From positions 1 to 33,988 of IMG/VR virus record IMGVR_UViG_3300025853_000325: a stretch of 33,988 nucleotides of DNA. One strand, written 5' to 3'. The stretch comes from a virus. The translations under genes and the position numbers were made by a program. Of the stretch, positions 1 through 8,001 are shown one piece after another (within the stretch, counting starts at the first letter, position 1; the number at the start of each line of letters is the position of its first letter). Below the pieces are notes generated by a model. That model saw only the letters and a list, made by a program, of their open reading frames with translations, had not been told where the DNA came from and did no database searches.

Positions 1-831
1 AGACTAAGATACGATATTTACAAAGACTATAAGTCTAATAGAGACAAAGATTTCTATAACGAACAACCACCATCAGAAATAGATTTATATTTACAGAAAG
101 AAAGATTATATTCTTATCTTGAAGAGTTATTTATAAGACAATACAGAGATGATATTGTTGAGGCGGATGATTCTATAGGGTATTATGTAAATAATATGTC
201 TGAGGACGAAAGAGTGGTTATTATGACAAGAGATAGAGATATTTGTCAATTAATCAATGAAAGAGTTTCAGTTTACGATTTAAATCTTAAAAAAATAGTT
301 ACTGAAGAAAACTATTTAGTAGATTTCGATCATCACCCATCAAATTTAAAACTTATAAAAATGATAACTGGTGATGTTAGTGATAACATTAAAGGTATTG
401 TTGGTGTAAGTGAGAAAACATTGGTGAAATTTTTTCCTGAAATAATGGAAAAAACTTTGACTTTGGGATATATTTTTAGTAAAATTGAAGAAATACAAAA
501 AGAAAGAAAAACTAGATTGAAAACATTAGATAACATATTAAATAAAGTTACCAAAGGATCACAAAAAGAAATGATTTATGAGGTTAACGAAAAGTTAATA
601 GACTTATCTAATCCACTATTAACTGAAGAGTCTAAAACTGATTTAGATTACCTATTTAGTACTACTATGGATCCTGAAGGTAGAGATACTAAGAACGTAA
701 TTAATATGATGATAGAAGATGGGTTAATGTGGGCGATACCTGGAGGTAGAGAAGGTTATATAAATTTCTTACAACCATTCCTATCGATAATTAAAAAAGA
801 AAAGAATTATTTTAAAAATGTAAATGTTTAG
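1..831 (+). CDS. rnh: RNase H / 5'-3' exonuclease, T4 Rnh-like (FEN-1 family), 5' end missing
   Basis: The reading frame is open from base 1, so the N-terminus lies outside the window; 276 codons are visible and T4 RNase H has 305 residues. Counting from the first visible codon, EADD (54-57) and TRDRD (76-80) match the acidic metal-binding motifs of the 5'-nuclease family. GDVSDNIKGIVGVSEKT (124-140) matches the family's helix-three-turn-helix DNA-binding region with its two further acidic residues. Such enzymes remove RNA primers and flaps on the lagging strand during phage replication, which fits the helicase gene two positions downstream. An ATG at 196 would delete the EADD motif, so it is not the start. 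The family call is secure; the exact orthology to T4 Rnh is inferred. Confidence 0.88.
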   Translation, partial: RLRYDIYKDYKSNRDKDFYNEQPPSEIDLYLQKERLYSYLEELFIRQYRDDIVEADDSIGYYVNNMSEDERVVIMTRDRDICQLINERVSVYDLNLKKIVTEENYLVDFDHHPSNLKLIKMITGDVSDNIKGIVGVSEKTLVKFFPEIMEKTLTLGYIFSKIEEIQKERKTRLKTLDNILNKVTKGSQKEMIYEVNEKLIDLSNPLLTEESKTDLDYLFSTTMDPEGRDTKNVINMMIEDGLMWAIPGGREGYINFLQPFLSIIKKEKNYFKNVNV

Positions 832-834
832 ATT

Positions 835-1311
835 ATGAAAAAGAAGTATAAAAGTTACCCTTATGAGTTTTTGTTTATGATTAACGGAAACCCTATTGTT
901 GGAAGAAATTTTCCAGTTATGGATTTTAATAAAGATTCGTTAATGTCTTATGAGATTAAAGATTTAGTTGATGGGGTATCAGATATGATAAGAAACTTAT
1001 TTAAGGAACGTACTTATGATTATATGGAAAGATATAGTAATTATTATTCTACTAGTACTGAAGAAGAAACAAAAAATGTAGACATTTACGAAAATGAAGA
1101 TTTTTTTACTGTACAAATTAAGTACAAAGGAAAAGTAGTAAGTGAAAGAATTTTTAGTGGAAATGACTACCCACCAAACGTAAGATATGATGTCGATATA
1201 AGAAAAATTATACCTAAAATCATTGATTATTTGCAACAGGGATTGAGTGCGAAAAATTATACAAAAAATTATTGCGGTTATCAACTTGACGACATATTTA
1301 TTAATAACTAA
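835..1311 (+). CDS. Unknown 158-aa protein between RNase H and helicase
   Basis: I do not recognise this protein. It begins three bases after the stop of the RNase H gene and ends 12 bases before the helicase start, so it is very probably co-transcribed with both. It is highly charged and rich in Tyr, Lys, Asp and Glu, with no signal peptide, membrane segment or zinc motif. The middle part (about 85-125) reads as alternating beta-type segments (FFTVQIKYKGKVVSERIF), and the C-terminal part (about 120-145) looks helical. The position suggests an accessory replication role, but nothing in the sequence proves it. The ATG at 835 follows ATT, a start context shared with many genes in this window. 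Confidence 0.75.
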   Translation: MKKKYKSYPYEFLFMINGNPIVGRNFPVMDFNKDSLMSYEIKDLVDGVSDMIRNLFKERTYDYMERYSNYYSTSTEEETKNVDIYENEDFFTVQIKYKGKVVSERIFSGNDYPPNVRYDVDIRKIIPKIIDYLQQGLSAKNYTKNYCGYQLDDIFINN

Positions 1312-1323
1312 ATCAGATAAAGA

Positions 1324-2712
1324 ATGGCGAAAAATGAGAGTTTAAATTTAGGTTATTTAGGATATAGTTTCCAAGTAAAATTAGTAAAACAATTAGTAGA
1401 GGATCATAAGTTTTCAGAGAGTATTATTTCTATTATCGATCCTAATTATTTCGACAACGAGTACATGAGACTCGTTGTTGCGTCTATAAAGGATTACTAT
1501 GAAAAATATGAAACCATTCCGTCTTATGAAACTATCTTTAATATAGTAAAGAGTGAAGTTAGAAGAGAAATTGCTAGAGAATCGGCAACTGAACTTATTA
1601 AAGAGGTTAGAGAATCTGAAAATAGAGACTGTTTACATACACAAGATGTTGCCATTAAGTTCTGCAAACAACAAGAACTTAAGAAGGCTACTCAAAAAAT
1701 CCAAAAAATTCTAGATGTTGGAGATTTTGATAGATATGATGAATGTGAAGAATTAGTTAAACAGGCTATATCGGTAGGAACAGAAAAAGACGAGGGTGTT
1801 GATATCTTTCACGCTATTGAAGAAGTTTTAGCTGATGATTTTAGAGATCCTATACCGACAGGATTGGTAGGTATTGATAACCTTATGGGTGGAGGTTTAT
1901 CTAAAGGTGAGTTGGGTGTTATTCTAGCAGCATTTGGTGTTGGTAAAACGACATTAATTACTAGAATGGCAAACACTGCGTATTTAGAGGGTAAAAACGT
2001 AGTACAAATTTTCTTTGAGGATAATGTTAAGGTTATCCAAAGAAAACACTTAACATGTTTTACTGAGATAGAACTAAGTGAGTTGGGAGAAAGAAAGGAA
2101 GAAGTAAAAGAACTACTACCTAGATTCCAAAATTTAGAAGGTAATCTTATACTTAAGAAGATGTCAAGTGATGGTACTACTATCCCACATATCAAACAAT
2201 ACCTACGTAAATTAATTTCTAGTGGTATTAAACCAGACATAGTATTCGTTGATTACATTGATTGTATTCAACCCACTAAACAATTCAAAGATGAGTATAG
2301 TGGTGAAGGAAATGTGATGAGACAATTTGAAACTATGTTATCGGAGTTAGATATTGCTGGGTGGACTGCGGTACAAGGTAACAGAAGTGCAATTGGTGCG
2401 GACTTAGTAGAGGCGAATATGATGGGTGGTTCTATTAAGAAAGGACAAATCGGACACTTTATATTGTCAGTTGCTAAGACATTAGATCAAAAAGAAGAGG
2501 GGAGAGCAACATTAGCCATCTTAAAATCTCGATTTGGTAGGGACGGAGTTGTTTTTGACGACATTGTATTTGACAATGGAACATTGACTATCGACACAAG
2601 CGAAAGTACTGACGTAACACTTTTACAACACGAAAAAGGACAGAAAAAGAAAACGTCTGATTTTATCGCACAAACGATAGAGAAGAAGAGGAGTTCGGTA
2701 AATAATAATTAA
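1324..2712 (+). CDS. Replicative DNA helicase, DnaB / T4 gp41-like
   Basis: This is a 462-residue RecA-fold helicase, close to the 475 residues of T4 gp41. The motor domain starts near residue 178 with GLVGIDNLMGGGLSKGEL, a typical DnaB-family lead-in. Walker A is AAFGVGKTT (202-210), a conserved FFEDN lies at 230-234, and Walker B is IVFVDY (306-311). Residues GNRSA (352-356) and KSRFGRDG (401-408) fit the later DnaB motifs, including the basic finger region. Residues 1-150 are helical and presumably form the N-terminal hexamer/primase-contact domain. It should unwind DNA at the phage replication fork. Neighbouring RNase H and reductase genes support that role. No helicase-loader or primase gene is visible in this window. 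Confidence 0.9.
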   Translation: MAKNESLNLGYLGYSFQVKLVKQLVEDHKFSESIISIIDPNYFDNEYMRLVVASIKDYYEKYETIPSYETIFNIVKSEVRREIARESATELIKEVRESENRDCLHTQDVAIKFCKQQELKKATQKIQKILDVGDFDRYDECEELVKQAISVGTEKDEGVDIFHAIEEVLADDFRDPIPTGLVGIDNLMGGGLSKGELGVILAAFGVGKTTLITRMANTAYLEGKNVVQIFFEDNVKVIQRKHLTCFTEIELSELGERKEEVKELLPRFQNLEGNLILKKMSSDGTTIPHIKQYLRKLISSGIKPDIVFVDYIDCIQPTKQFKDEYSGEGNVMRQFETMLSELDIAGWTAVQGNRSAIGADLVEANMMGGSIKKGQIGHFILSVAKTLDQKEEGRATLAILKSRFGRDGVVFDDIVFDNGTLTIDTSESTDVTLLQHEKGQKKKTSDFIAQTIEKKRSSVNNN

Positions 2713-2796
2713 TTAAATAGGGAAGATTTTTTGATGGTTTAGATGATAAGTCATTAGGGAATTCTCACCCCTAAAAAAAAGGAAAAAAGTAAAAAA
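2713..2796 (+). promoter_or_regulatory. Leader of the ribonucleotide reductase gene with a small hairpin
   Basis: This 84-base gap separates the helicase from the reductase. TTAGGG (2754-2759) can pair with CCCTAA (2769-2774) around a 9-base loop. An A-rich tract then leads into the ATG at 2797, and GGAAAAAAG may act as a weak ribosome-binding site. The hairpin is not followed by a T-tract on this strand, so it is not a terminator. It is too short for a cobalamin riboswitch. A role in translation or mRNA processing is only possible, not shown. Confidence 0.3.
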
Positions 2797-4656
2797 ATGG
2801 AGTTATCAAACAAAATTTTATCAGACATTACGGTGTATATGAAATACGCCAAATATCTCCCAAAAGAAAATAGAAGGGAGACATGGGAAGAGTTAGTAAC
2901 TAGAAATAAAGAAATGCACCAAAGAAAATATCCTAAGATTAAGGATGAAATTGAAGAGGTGTATAAGATGGTATATGATAAGAAAATTTTACCATCTATG
3001 AGAAGTTTACAGTTTGGTGGTAAACCGATAGAGATTTCACCTAATAGGGTTTATAATTGCGCATATTTACCTATTGATCATGTTGACGCATTTTCAGAAA
3101 CAATGTTTTTATTATTAGGTGGTACAGGCGTAGGGTTTTCAGTACAGAGACATCACGTTGAGTCTTTACCTGACATTAAGAAACCAAACCCAAATAGAAG
3201 TCGAAGATATCTAATAGGTGATTCTATTGAAGGATGGGCAGACGCAATTAAAGTATTGGTAGAGTCTTATTTCGGTGTTAAATCATCTACACCTATATTT
3301 GACTTTTCAGATATTAGACAAAAAGGTGCGTTGTTGGTTACTTCAGGTGGTAAAGCACCGGGACCTCAACCACTAAAAGATTGTATTCATAATATTAAAA
3401 AGGTATTAGATGCAAAATCAGATGGAGATAAACTTACACCTATTGAGACACATGATATTATATGTCATATTGCAGACGCAGTTTTAGCGGGTGGTATCCG
3501 TAGAGCGGCGTTGATTAGTTTATTTAGTGCAGATGATGATGAAATGATTTCTTGTAAGTCAGGTGCGTGGTGGGAACTTAACCCACAAAGAGGTAGAGCT
3601 AACAATTCAGCGGTATTACTAAGACATAAAGTAACTAAAGAGTTTTTCTTAGATTTATGGAAAAGAATTGAACTAAGTGGTGCAGGTGAACCAGGAATTT
3701 ATTTCTCTAATGATAAAGATTGGGGTACTAATCCATGTTGTGAGATAGGTTTACGACCTTATCAGTTCTGTAACCTATGTGAAGTAAATGCTTCAGATAT
3801 AGAGTCACAAGAAGACTTTGAAAAAAGAGTTAAAGGTGCAGCGTTTATTGGAACATTACAAGCGGGTTACACAGACTTCCATTATCTTAGAGATGTGTGG
3901 AAAAGAACTACACAAAAAGACGCATTAATCGGTGTAGGGATGACAGGTATCGGATCAGGTGTAGTATTAGGTTATGATATGAAATCTGCAGCGAAAGCGG
4001 TTAAAGAAGAAAATCAAAGAGTTGCTAAGTTGATAGGTATTAATAAAGCTGCTAGAACAACTACAGTTAAACCATCGGGTACGTCATCTTTAGTTTTAGG
4101 GACATCTTCTGGAATTCATGCGTGGCATAATGATTATTATATCAGAAGAATCAGAGTTGGTAAGAATGAAGCAATTTACACTTATTTATCTATTAACCAT
4201 CCAGAATTGGTTGAGGACGAGATTTTCCGTCCACACGATACTGCGGTTATATCTATCCCACAAAAAGCACCTGAAGGTTCTATTTTAAGATATGAGTCAC
4301 CTTTTGAATTGTTAGAGAGAGTTAAAAAGGTTTCTAAAGAGTGGATTAAGTTTGGACACAGAGGTGGACAAAACACACATAACGTATCTGCAACAATTTC
4401 TTTAAAAGAGGAAGATTGGGAACTTGCGGGGGAATGGATGTGGAATAATAGAGAACATTATAATGGTTTATCAGTTTTACCTTATAATGGGGGGACATAC
4501 CAACAGGCCCCGTTTGAAGATTGTGATGAAGAAACATATAACACAATGATGAATTCATTAACTAGCGTTGATTTAACTAAGGTTATCGAATTACAAGATA
4601 ATACTAACCTATCTGGAGAAGTTGCTTGCGCTAACGGATCTTGCGAAGTTATTTAA
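2797..4656 (+). CDS. nrdJ: Class II adenosylcobalamin-dependent ribonucleotide reductase, monomeric type
   Basis: This enzyme reduces ribonucleotides to deoxyribonucleotides for phage DNA synthesis. Expected catalytic features are present: an N-terminal Cys in NRVYNCAYL (C88), the radical-site motif NPCCE (C314 and E316), the second disulfide candidates in FCNLCEVN (C325/C328), and VKPSGTSSLVLGTSSGIH (424-441), the conserved phosphate/substrate region. The C-terminus CANGSCEVI holds a CX4C pair (C611/C616), the swinging reductant pair of the Lactobacillus leichmannii RTPR type. The enzyme has 619 residues against about 739 for that model, so it is compact. No NrdB-like subunit follows, which supports class II. 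B12 would have to come from the host. The class assignment is from motifs and overall resemblance. Confidence 0.88.
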   Translation: MELSNKILSDITVYMKYAKYLPKENRRETWEELVTRNKEMHQRKYPKIKDEIEEVYKMVYDKKILPSMRSLQFGGKPIEISPNRVYNCAYLPIDHVDAFSETMFLLLGGTGVGFSVQRHHVESLPDIKKPNPNRSRRYLIGDSIEGWADAIKVLVESYFGVKSSTPIFDFSDIRQKGALLVTSGGKAPGPQPLKDCIHNIKKVLDAKSDGDKLTPIETHDIICHIADAVLAGGIRRAALISLFSADDDEMISCKSGAWWELNPQRGRANNSAVLLRHKVTKEFFLDLWKRIELSGAGEPGIYFSNDKDWGTNPCCEIGLRPYQFCNLCEVNASDIESQEDFEKRVKGAAFIGTLQAGYTDFHYLRDVWKRTTQKDALIGVGMTGIGSGVVLGYDMKSAAKAVKEENQRVAKLIGINKAARTTTVKPSGTSSLVLGTSSGIHAWHNDYYIRRIRVGKNEAIYTYLSINHPELVEDEIFRPHDTAVISIPQKAPEGSILRYESPFELLERVKKVSKEWIKFGHRGGQNTHNVSATISLKEEDWELAGEWMWNNREHYNGLSVLPYNGGTYQQAPFEDCDEETYNTMMNSLTSVDLTKVIELQDNTNLSGEVACANGSCEVI

Positions 4657-4661
4657 ATTTA

Positions 4662-4700
4662 AAAAAAGTAAGGAAAAAAATAAAATTTCCTTACTTTTTT
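4662..4700 (+). terminator. Intrinsic terminator after the reductase gene
   Basis: A perfect 15-bp stem (AAAAAAGTAAGGAAA, 4662-4676, pairing with TTTCCTTACTTTTTT, 4686-4700) closes a 9-base A-rich loop and ends in T residues. It lies 5 bases after the reductase stop codon. Because the left arm starts with A residues, it could also work on the opposite strand, though no gene converges on it here. Confidence 0.85.
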
Positions 4701-4744
4701 AATTTCACAACATTTTTATAAAATGAAACAAATACTTGTGAATT

Positions 4745-5356
4745 ATGAAAAAAATTGAAATGGTTGGTAGAATTTTTGGTAAATTAAAAGTTCTTTCTGA
4801 ATTACATAAAAACAAAAATGGACATATAAAATATAAATGTGAATGTGAATGTGGTAAAATTAAAGATATTTTTGGTACCCATTTACGTAGCGGAAAAATA
4901 GTATCTTGTGGTTGTATTAATAATGTAAATAAAGAAGGTGGTATAAATGGTGAATTATGGTACAATTTAACTAAAAATAAAATATCTAAGAGAATCATAA
5001 GAAAAAATTTAAGTTTTGATTTAACAAAAGAATACATATATGATTTATATAAAAAACAAAATGGGAAATGTAATTTATCTGGAATTGAAATTACACTACC
5101 GATTAGTTGGAATGATAAAACATATACTGCTTCGTTAGATAGAATAGACAGTAAAAAGGGATATGAAATAGGAAATGTCCAATGGGTACATAAACATATC
5201 AATGTGATGAAAAATATTTTTGAACAAAATATGTTTATATTTTTATGTAATAAAGTTTCTGAAAATCATAAAAATAGTGATTATGATATTGAATTATTAA
5301 ATAATTTTAAATGGGGTTTAAATACAAAATATTATGAAAGTAAATTGGGGAAATGA
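4745..5356 (+). CDS. Free-standing HNH-type homing endonuclease with N-terminal zinc finger
   Basis: This 203-residue protein has two recognisable parts. Residues 1-58 form a Cys-rich module, CECEC (32-36) plus CGC (55-57), typical of the DNA-binding N-terminus of phage HNH proteins. Residues 105-156 form the nuclease-like part: NGKCNLSG (106-113), ASLDRIDSKKGYEIGN (129-144) and WVHKHINVMKN (147-157). This is the pattern of phage HNH homing enzymes in which SLDRID replaces the usual DHI. It sits between the terminator of the reductase gene and the DUF5522-like gene, in an intergenic slot beside a nucleotide-metabolism gene, where mobile endonucleases often settle in T4-like phages. The reductase reading frame is intact, so this is not inside an intron or intein there. 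The gene is even more AT-rich than its neighbours, which suggests separate transfer. Confidence 0.8.
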   Translation: MKKIEMVGRIFGKLKVLSELHKNKNGHIKYKCECECGKIKDIFGTHLRSGKIVSCGCINNVNKEGGINGELWYNLTKNKISKRIIRKNLSFDLTKEYIYDLYKKQNGKCNLSGIEITLPISWNDKTYTASLDRIDSKKGYEIGNVQWVHKHINVMKNIFEQNMFIFLCNKVSENHKNSDYDIELLNNFKWGLNTKYYESKLGK

Positions 5357-5416
5357 TGTAACGATAACATACCAAGTATTGTTGGCGTTTTATAATCAAA
5401 GAAAAAATAATTGATT

Positions 5417-5632
5417 ATGACAGTAAATGCTACTAACGATTGGGTACAACAATTATATGTGAGGGAGTTTGGAAACAAACTCCTTCCTTCTGATTATTAC
5501 TACGACAAAGATGGTAGAATGGTTATGACTGAATCATATCATATAAGAAGAGGTAGATGTTGTGGTAATGGATGTTTACATTGCCCGTATGATCCAAAAC
5601 ACGAAAGAGGAAATACGAATATAACAAAGTAA
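5417..5632 (+). CDS. DUF5522-like small Cys-motif protein
   Basis: This 71-residue protein carries the hallmark of the DUF5522 family, which I know as a small protein of unknown function common in Bacteroidota. A DYYYDKDGRMVMTESYHIRR segment (26-45) is followed by GRCCGNGCLHCPY (46-58), with C48, C49, C53 and C56 as likely metal ligands. I chose the ATG at 5417; an in-frame TTG at 5411 would add two residues. It is preceded by the mobile HNH gene and followed by a terminator, so it ends the replication-side transcription unit. A metal-binding role is inferred from the cysteines. Its job in the phage is unknown. Confidence 0.8.
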   Translation: MTVNATNDWVQQLYVREFGNKLLPSDYYYDKDGRMVMTESYHIRRGRCCGNGCLHCPYDPKHERGNTNITK

Positions 5633-5658
5633 GTTTAAAACCTTATAAAGTATTTAAC

Positions 5659-5688
5659 AAAGTCAGACTAAGTTCTGACTTTTTTTAT
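5659..5688 (+). terminator. Intrinsic terminator before the virion gene run
   Basis: A 9-bp stem (AAAGTCAGA, 5659-5667, pairing with TCTGACTTT, 5674-5682) closes a 6-base loop and runs directly into a T-tract. It lies 26 bases after the DUF5522-like gene and separates the replication/nucleotide block from the virion block. Confidence 0.85.
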
Positions 5689-5722
5689 TTTACCATTTCT
5701 TTTAAAAAAATATATAGTACAA

Positions 5723-5730
5723 TATTTATA
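5723..5730 (+). promoter_or_regulatory. TATTTATA motif, candidate promoter element before gp25
   Basis: An exact TATTTATA lies 5 bases before the ATG of gp25 and 35 bases after the terminator, in the only gap before the virion run. The same octamer occurs at 15927 and 26297 just before other virion genes. If it is a -10-type element, the transcript would be nearly leaderless. Confidence 0.35.
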
Positions 5731-5735
5731 TACAA

Positions 5736-6119
5736 ATGGCAAAGACTAGATATATAAATATTGATTTCCCTTTTAAAGATAGTAAAAAAGGTTTTTATTT
5801 TGAACTAAATCAAACTGATCGAGATGCAATTAGGGCAGATTTATTACATTTATTATTAACTAATAAAGGTGATAGGTTATATTTACCTGATTTCGGCAGT
5901 GATTTAAGAAAGTTCATATTTGAACCTAATGATAGTATAACACACGATGATATTAAAAAAAGTTTGAACGATAGTATATCTAGATATATACCTAATTTAA
6001 TAGTTAATAGTATTAATTTTAGGAACGATGACATAGAAGAATTAATAATTGTAGAATTAACTTATACTGTGACAGATGGAACATTCCAAAGTTCCGATAC
6101 AGTAACATTAACATTTTAA
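5736..6119 (+). CDS. 25: Baseplate wedge protein, T4 gp25-like (GPW/gp25 family)
   Basis: This 127-residue protein matches the length and layout of T4 gp25 (132 residues). Diagnostic segments are the DRDAIRADLLHLLLTNKGDR region (28-47), then LYLPDFGSDLRKFIFEPND (48-66), which corresponds to the conserved R/P-FGS-L...FEP core of the gp25/GPW family. The C-terminal half ends in beta strands. gp25 joins the baseplate wedge to the sheath and nucleates sheath assembly. It is followed three bases later by the gp6 homologue; gp25-gp6 adjacency is typical of contractile tails. The start has no Shine-Dalgarno sequence. Confidence 0.93.
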   Translation: MAKTRYINIDFPFKDSKKGFYFELNQTDRDAIRADLLHLLLTNKGDRLYLPDFGSDLRKFIFEPNDSITHDDIKKSLNDSISRYIPNLIVNSINFRNDDIEELIIVELTYTVTDGTFQSSDTVTLTF

Positions 6120-6122
6120 AGT

Positions 6123-7952
6123 ATGGCGAAAAAGATAGATTATAATGCTAGGAATTTCTCAGATGTTAGACAACAACTTGTAGAGTTCATTAAAAAATAT
6201 TATCCAGAAACGTTTTCAGATTTTAACGATGCATCAGTAGGTATGATGTTATTAGAATTAAACGCTGCGGTAGGTGATATGTTAAGTTTCCATACTGATA
6301 GGATGTTTAATGAAACTCAGATTAATTATGCACAAGAGAGATCATCATTATTAGAATTGGCTAGGACGTTTGGTTTAAATATTCCAGGTAAAAGACCTAG
6401 TATTACTTTAGTAGATTGGACGGTTACTAATATACCAGTAAAGGGTGATACTTTTGATGAAAGTTACGCACCTAAAATATTAAAAGGTTCACAAGCATCA
6501 GGGGCGGGTAAAATATTTGAGTTGTTAGAGGATTGTGACTTCTCATCACCATTTGCAACAGGTGGGATACCTAATAGACTTATCATACCTAATATTGATG
6601 GTAATGGTATAATCCAAAGTTATTCACTTACTAAAAGAGAGATAATGTTAAATGGATTTACTAAAATATATAAAAAGACTTTAGGGGCTTCTGATTTTAA
6701 ACCATTTTTAGAGGTTATTTTACCTGAAGATAATGTATTGTCTATTGAAAATATTATAACTAAAGAAGGTACAAATTTAACTACCACACCTACGGAAGAA
6801 GAATTTAGCGACTTCGATTTAAATTGGTATGAAGTACCAGCATTGGCACAAGGTGAAGTTTACACTGTCGATGAAAATACTGTTTCAGACAATGAAGGTA
6901 TTGTAGTGGGTAAATGGAAAAACGCACCACAAAGATTTATTAAAGAATATACGGATAATGGTTTCTGTAAAATAACTTTTGGGGCTGGAGATGAAGATAT
7001 TTCAGAATTAAACGAATTTGTTGGTTGTAGAGGACAAATAGATAGAATTGGGAATATAGTTAACAACCTTTCTTTAGGTGAAATACCATCACCAAACAAT
7101 ACATTATATGTGAGATATAGAGTTGGTGGTGGTGAAGATACTAATATAGGTCCAAATACTATTAATGGGTTAGGTGTTATTAGTTCTGTTGTTAATGGAG
7201 ATGATGAAGATATAAATAGAGTTATAAGGAATAGTATTAGTGTTAATAATCCAATACCAGCGTTAGGGGGAAAAGAAGAACCTTCAATAGAAGAAATAAG
7301 AAATTTAGTAAAATACAATTTTTCCGCACAAGAAAGATGTGTTACGATAAAAGATTATCAAAGTAGAATACCTCTAATGCCTGGTAAATTTGGTGTACCA
7401 TTTAGGACTGGCGTTTGGGAAGAAAGAAATAAAATTAATGTTTCTATTTTAGCGTTAGATGCGAATGGTAAACTTACAACACAATCTACGTCAACGTTAA
7501 AACAAAATATTGCAGAATATTTAGCAGATTTTAGAATGATTAATGATTATGTAACCATCAAAAATGGTAAAGTATTTAATTTAGGTTTTGAAATAGATGT
7601 TTTTGCGGATAAGTCAGTACCTAAAGGAGATGTGATTAGTGGTGTTATTAATAGTGTTAAAAATTATTTCGATATCAACAGGTGGGATATGGGGGACAAT
7701 ATCTATATTTCTCAGTTGGTTGAAAATATCAATAATGTGGGAGGTGTATTAAACGTAACAGATTTAAGGGTATTTAACAAAGTTAATGAAAATGGTAAAT
7801 ATTCTTTAAATGAAATCGCTCAACCATATATTGATGAAGAAACAAGACAAATTGATCTTTTAGGTAGATATACATTATTTGGTGAACCTAATGGTATGTT
7901 TGAAATAAAATACCCTAATAAAGATATTAAAGTAACAATTTCTACTTCATAA
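6123..7952 (+). CDS. 6: Baseplate wedge protein, T4 gp6-like (Baseplate J)
   Basis: This 609-residue protein is comparable to T4 gp6 (660 residues). The N-terminus reads IDYNARNFSDVRQQLVEFIKK...FSDFNDASVGMMLLELNAAVGDMLSFHTDRMFNE. That is the classic opening of gp6/gpJ proteins, with the conserved DASVGMMLLELNAAVGD core near 37-53. The middle is beta-rich, with a conserved VRYRVGGGEDTNIGPNTI segment near 331-348, and the C-terminal third resembles the Baseplate-J C-terminal domain (GDVISGVINSVKNYFD near 505-520). gp6 forms the inner ring that ties six wedges together. The gp25 gene three bases upstream confirms the context. Confidence 0.92.
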   Translation: MAKKIDYNARNFSDVRQQLVEFIKKYYPETFSDFNDASVGMMLLELNAAVGDMLSFHTDRMFNETQINYAQERSSLLELARTFGLNIPGKRPSITLVDWTVTNIPVKGDTFDESYAPKILKGSQASGAGKIFELLEDCDFSSPFATGGIPNRLIIPNIDGNGIIQSYSLTKREIMLNGFTKIYKKTLGASDFKPFLEVILPEDNVLSIENIITKEGTNLTTTPTEEEFSDFDLNWYEVPALAQGEVYTVDENTVSDNEGIVVGKWKNAPQRFIKEYTDNGFCKITFGAGDEDISELNEFVGCRGQIDRIGNIVNNLSLGEIPSPNNTLYVRYRVGGGEDTNIGPNTINGLGVISSVVNGDDEDINRVIRNSISVNNPIPALGGKEEPSIEEIRNLVKYNFSAQERCVTIKDYQSRIPLMPGKFGVPFRTGVWEERNKINVSILALDANGKLTTQSTSTLKQNIAEYLADFRMINDYVTIKNGKVFNLGFEIDVFADKSVPKGDVISGVINSVKNYFDINRWDMGDNIYISQLVENINNVGGVLNVTDLRVFNKVNENGKYSLNEIAQPYIDEETRQIDLLGRYTLFGEPNGMFEIKYPNKDIKVTISTS

Positions 7953-8001
7953 TAATTACTTTTTTAAAAAATGAGTTAGTTTTATAATAAAAATTAAAGT
8001 T

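Noticed and set aside
2721-2774. Short open stretch in the reductase leader reading FFDGLDDKSLGNSHP before a stop.
   Set aside because: It has no start codon, is preceded by a stop in the same frame, and is too short to call a gene remnant.
2713-2796. Cobalamin riboswitch upstream of the B12-dependent reductase.
   Set aside because: The gap is 84 bases, far shorter than a cobalamin riboswitch, and shows no B12-box-like core.
5357-5416. Imperfect dyad AACATAC / GTATTGTT in the gap after the HNH gene.
   Set aside because: The stem is only 7 bp with a bulge and a 3-base loop and has no T-tract, so it is neither a terminator nor a convincing operator.
5753-5760. TATAAATA, the T4 late promoter box, at the start of gp25.
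   Set aside because: It lies inside the coding sequence, downstream of the gp25 ATG, and could only serve later genes; no repeat of it was seen in the gaps.
7960-7971. TTTTTTAAAAAA palindrome after gp6, as a possible terminator.
   Set aside because: The palindrome has no G or C and no loop; in DNA this AT-rich it is expected by chance and would not terminate.
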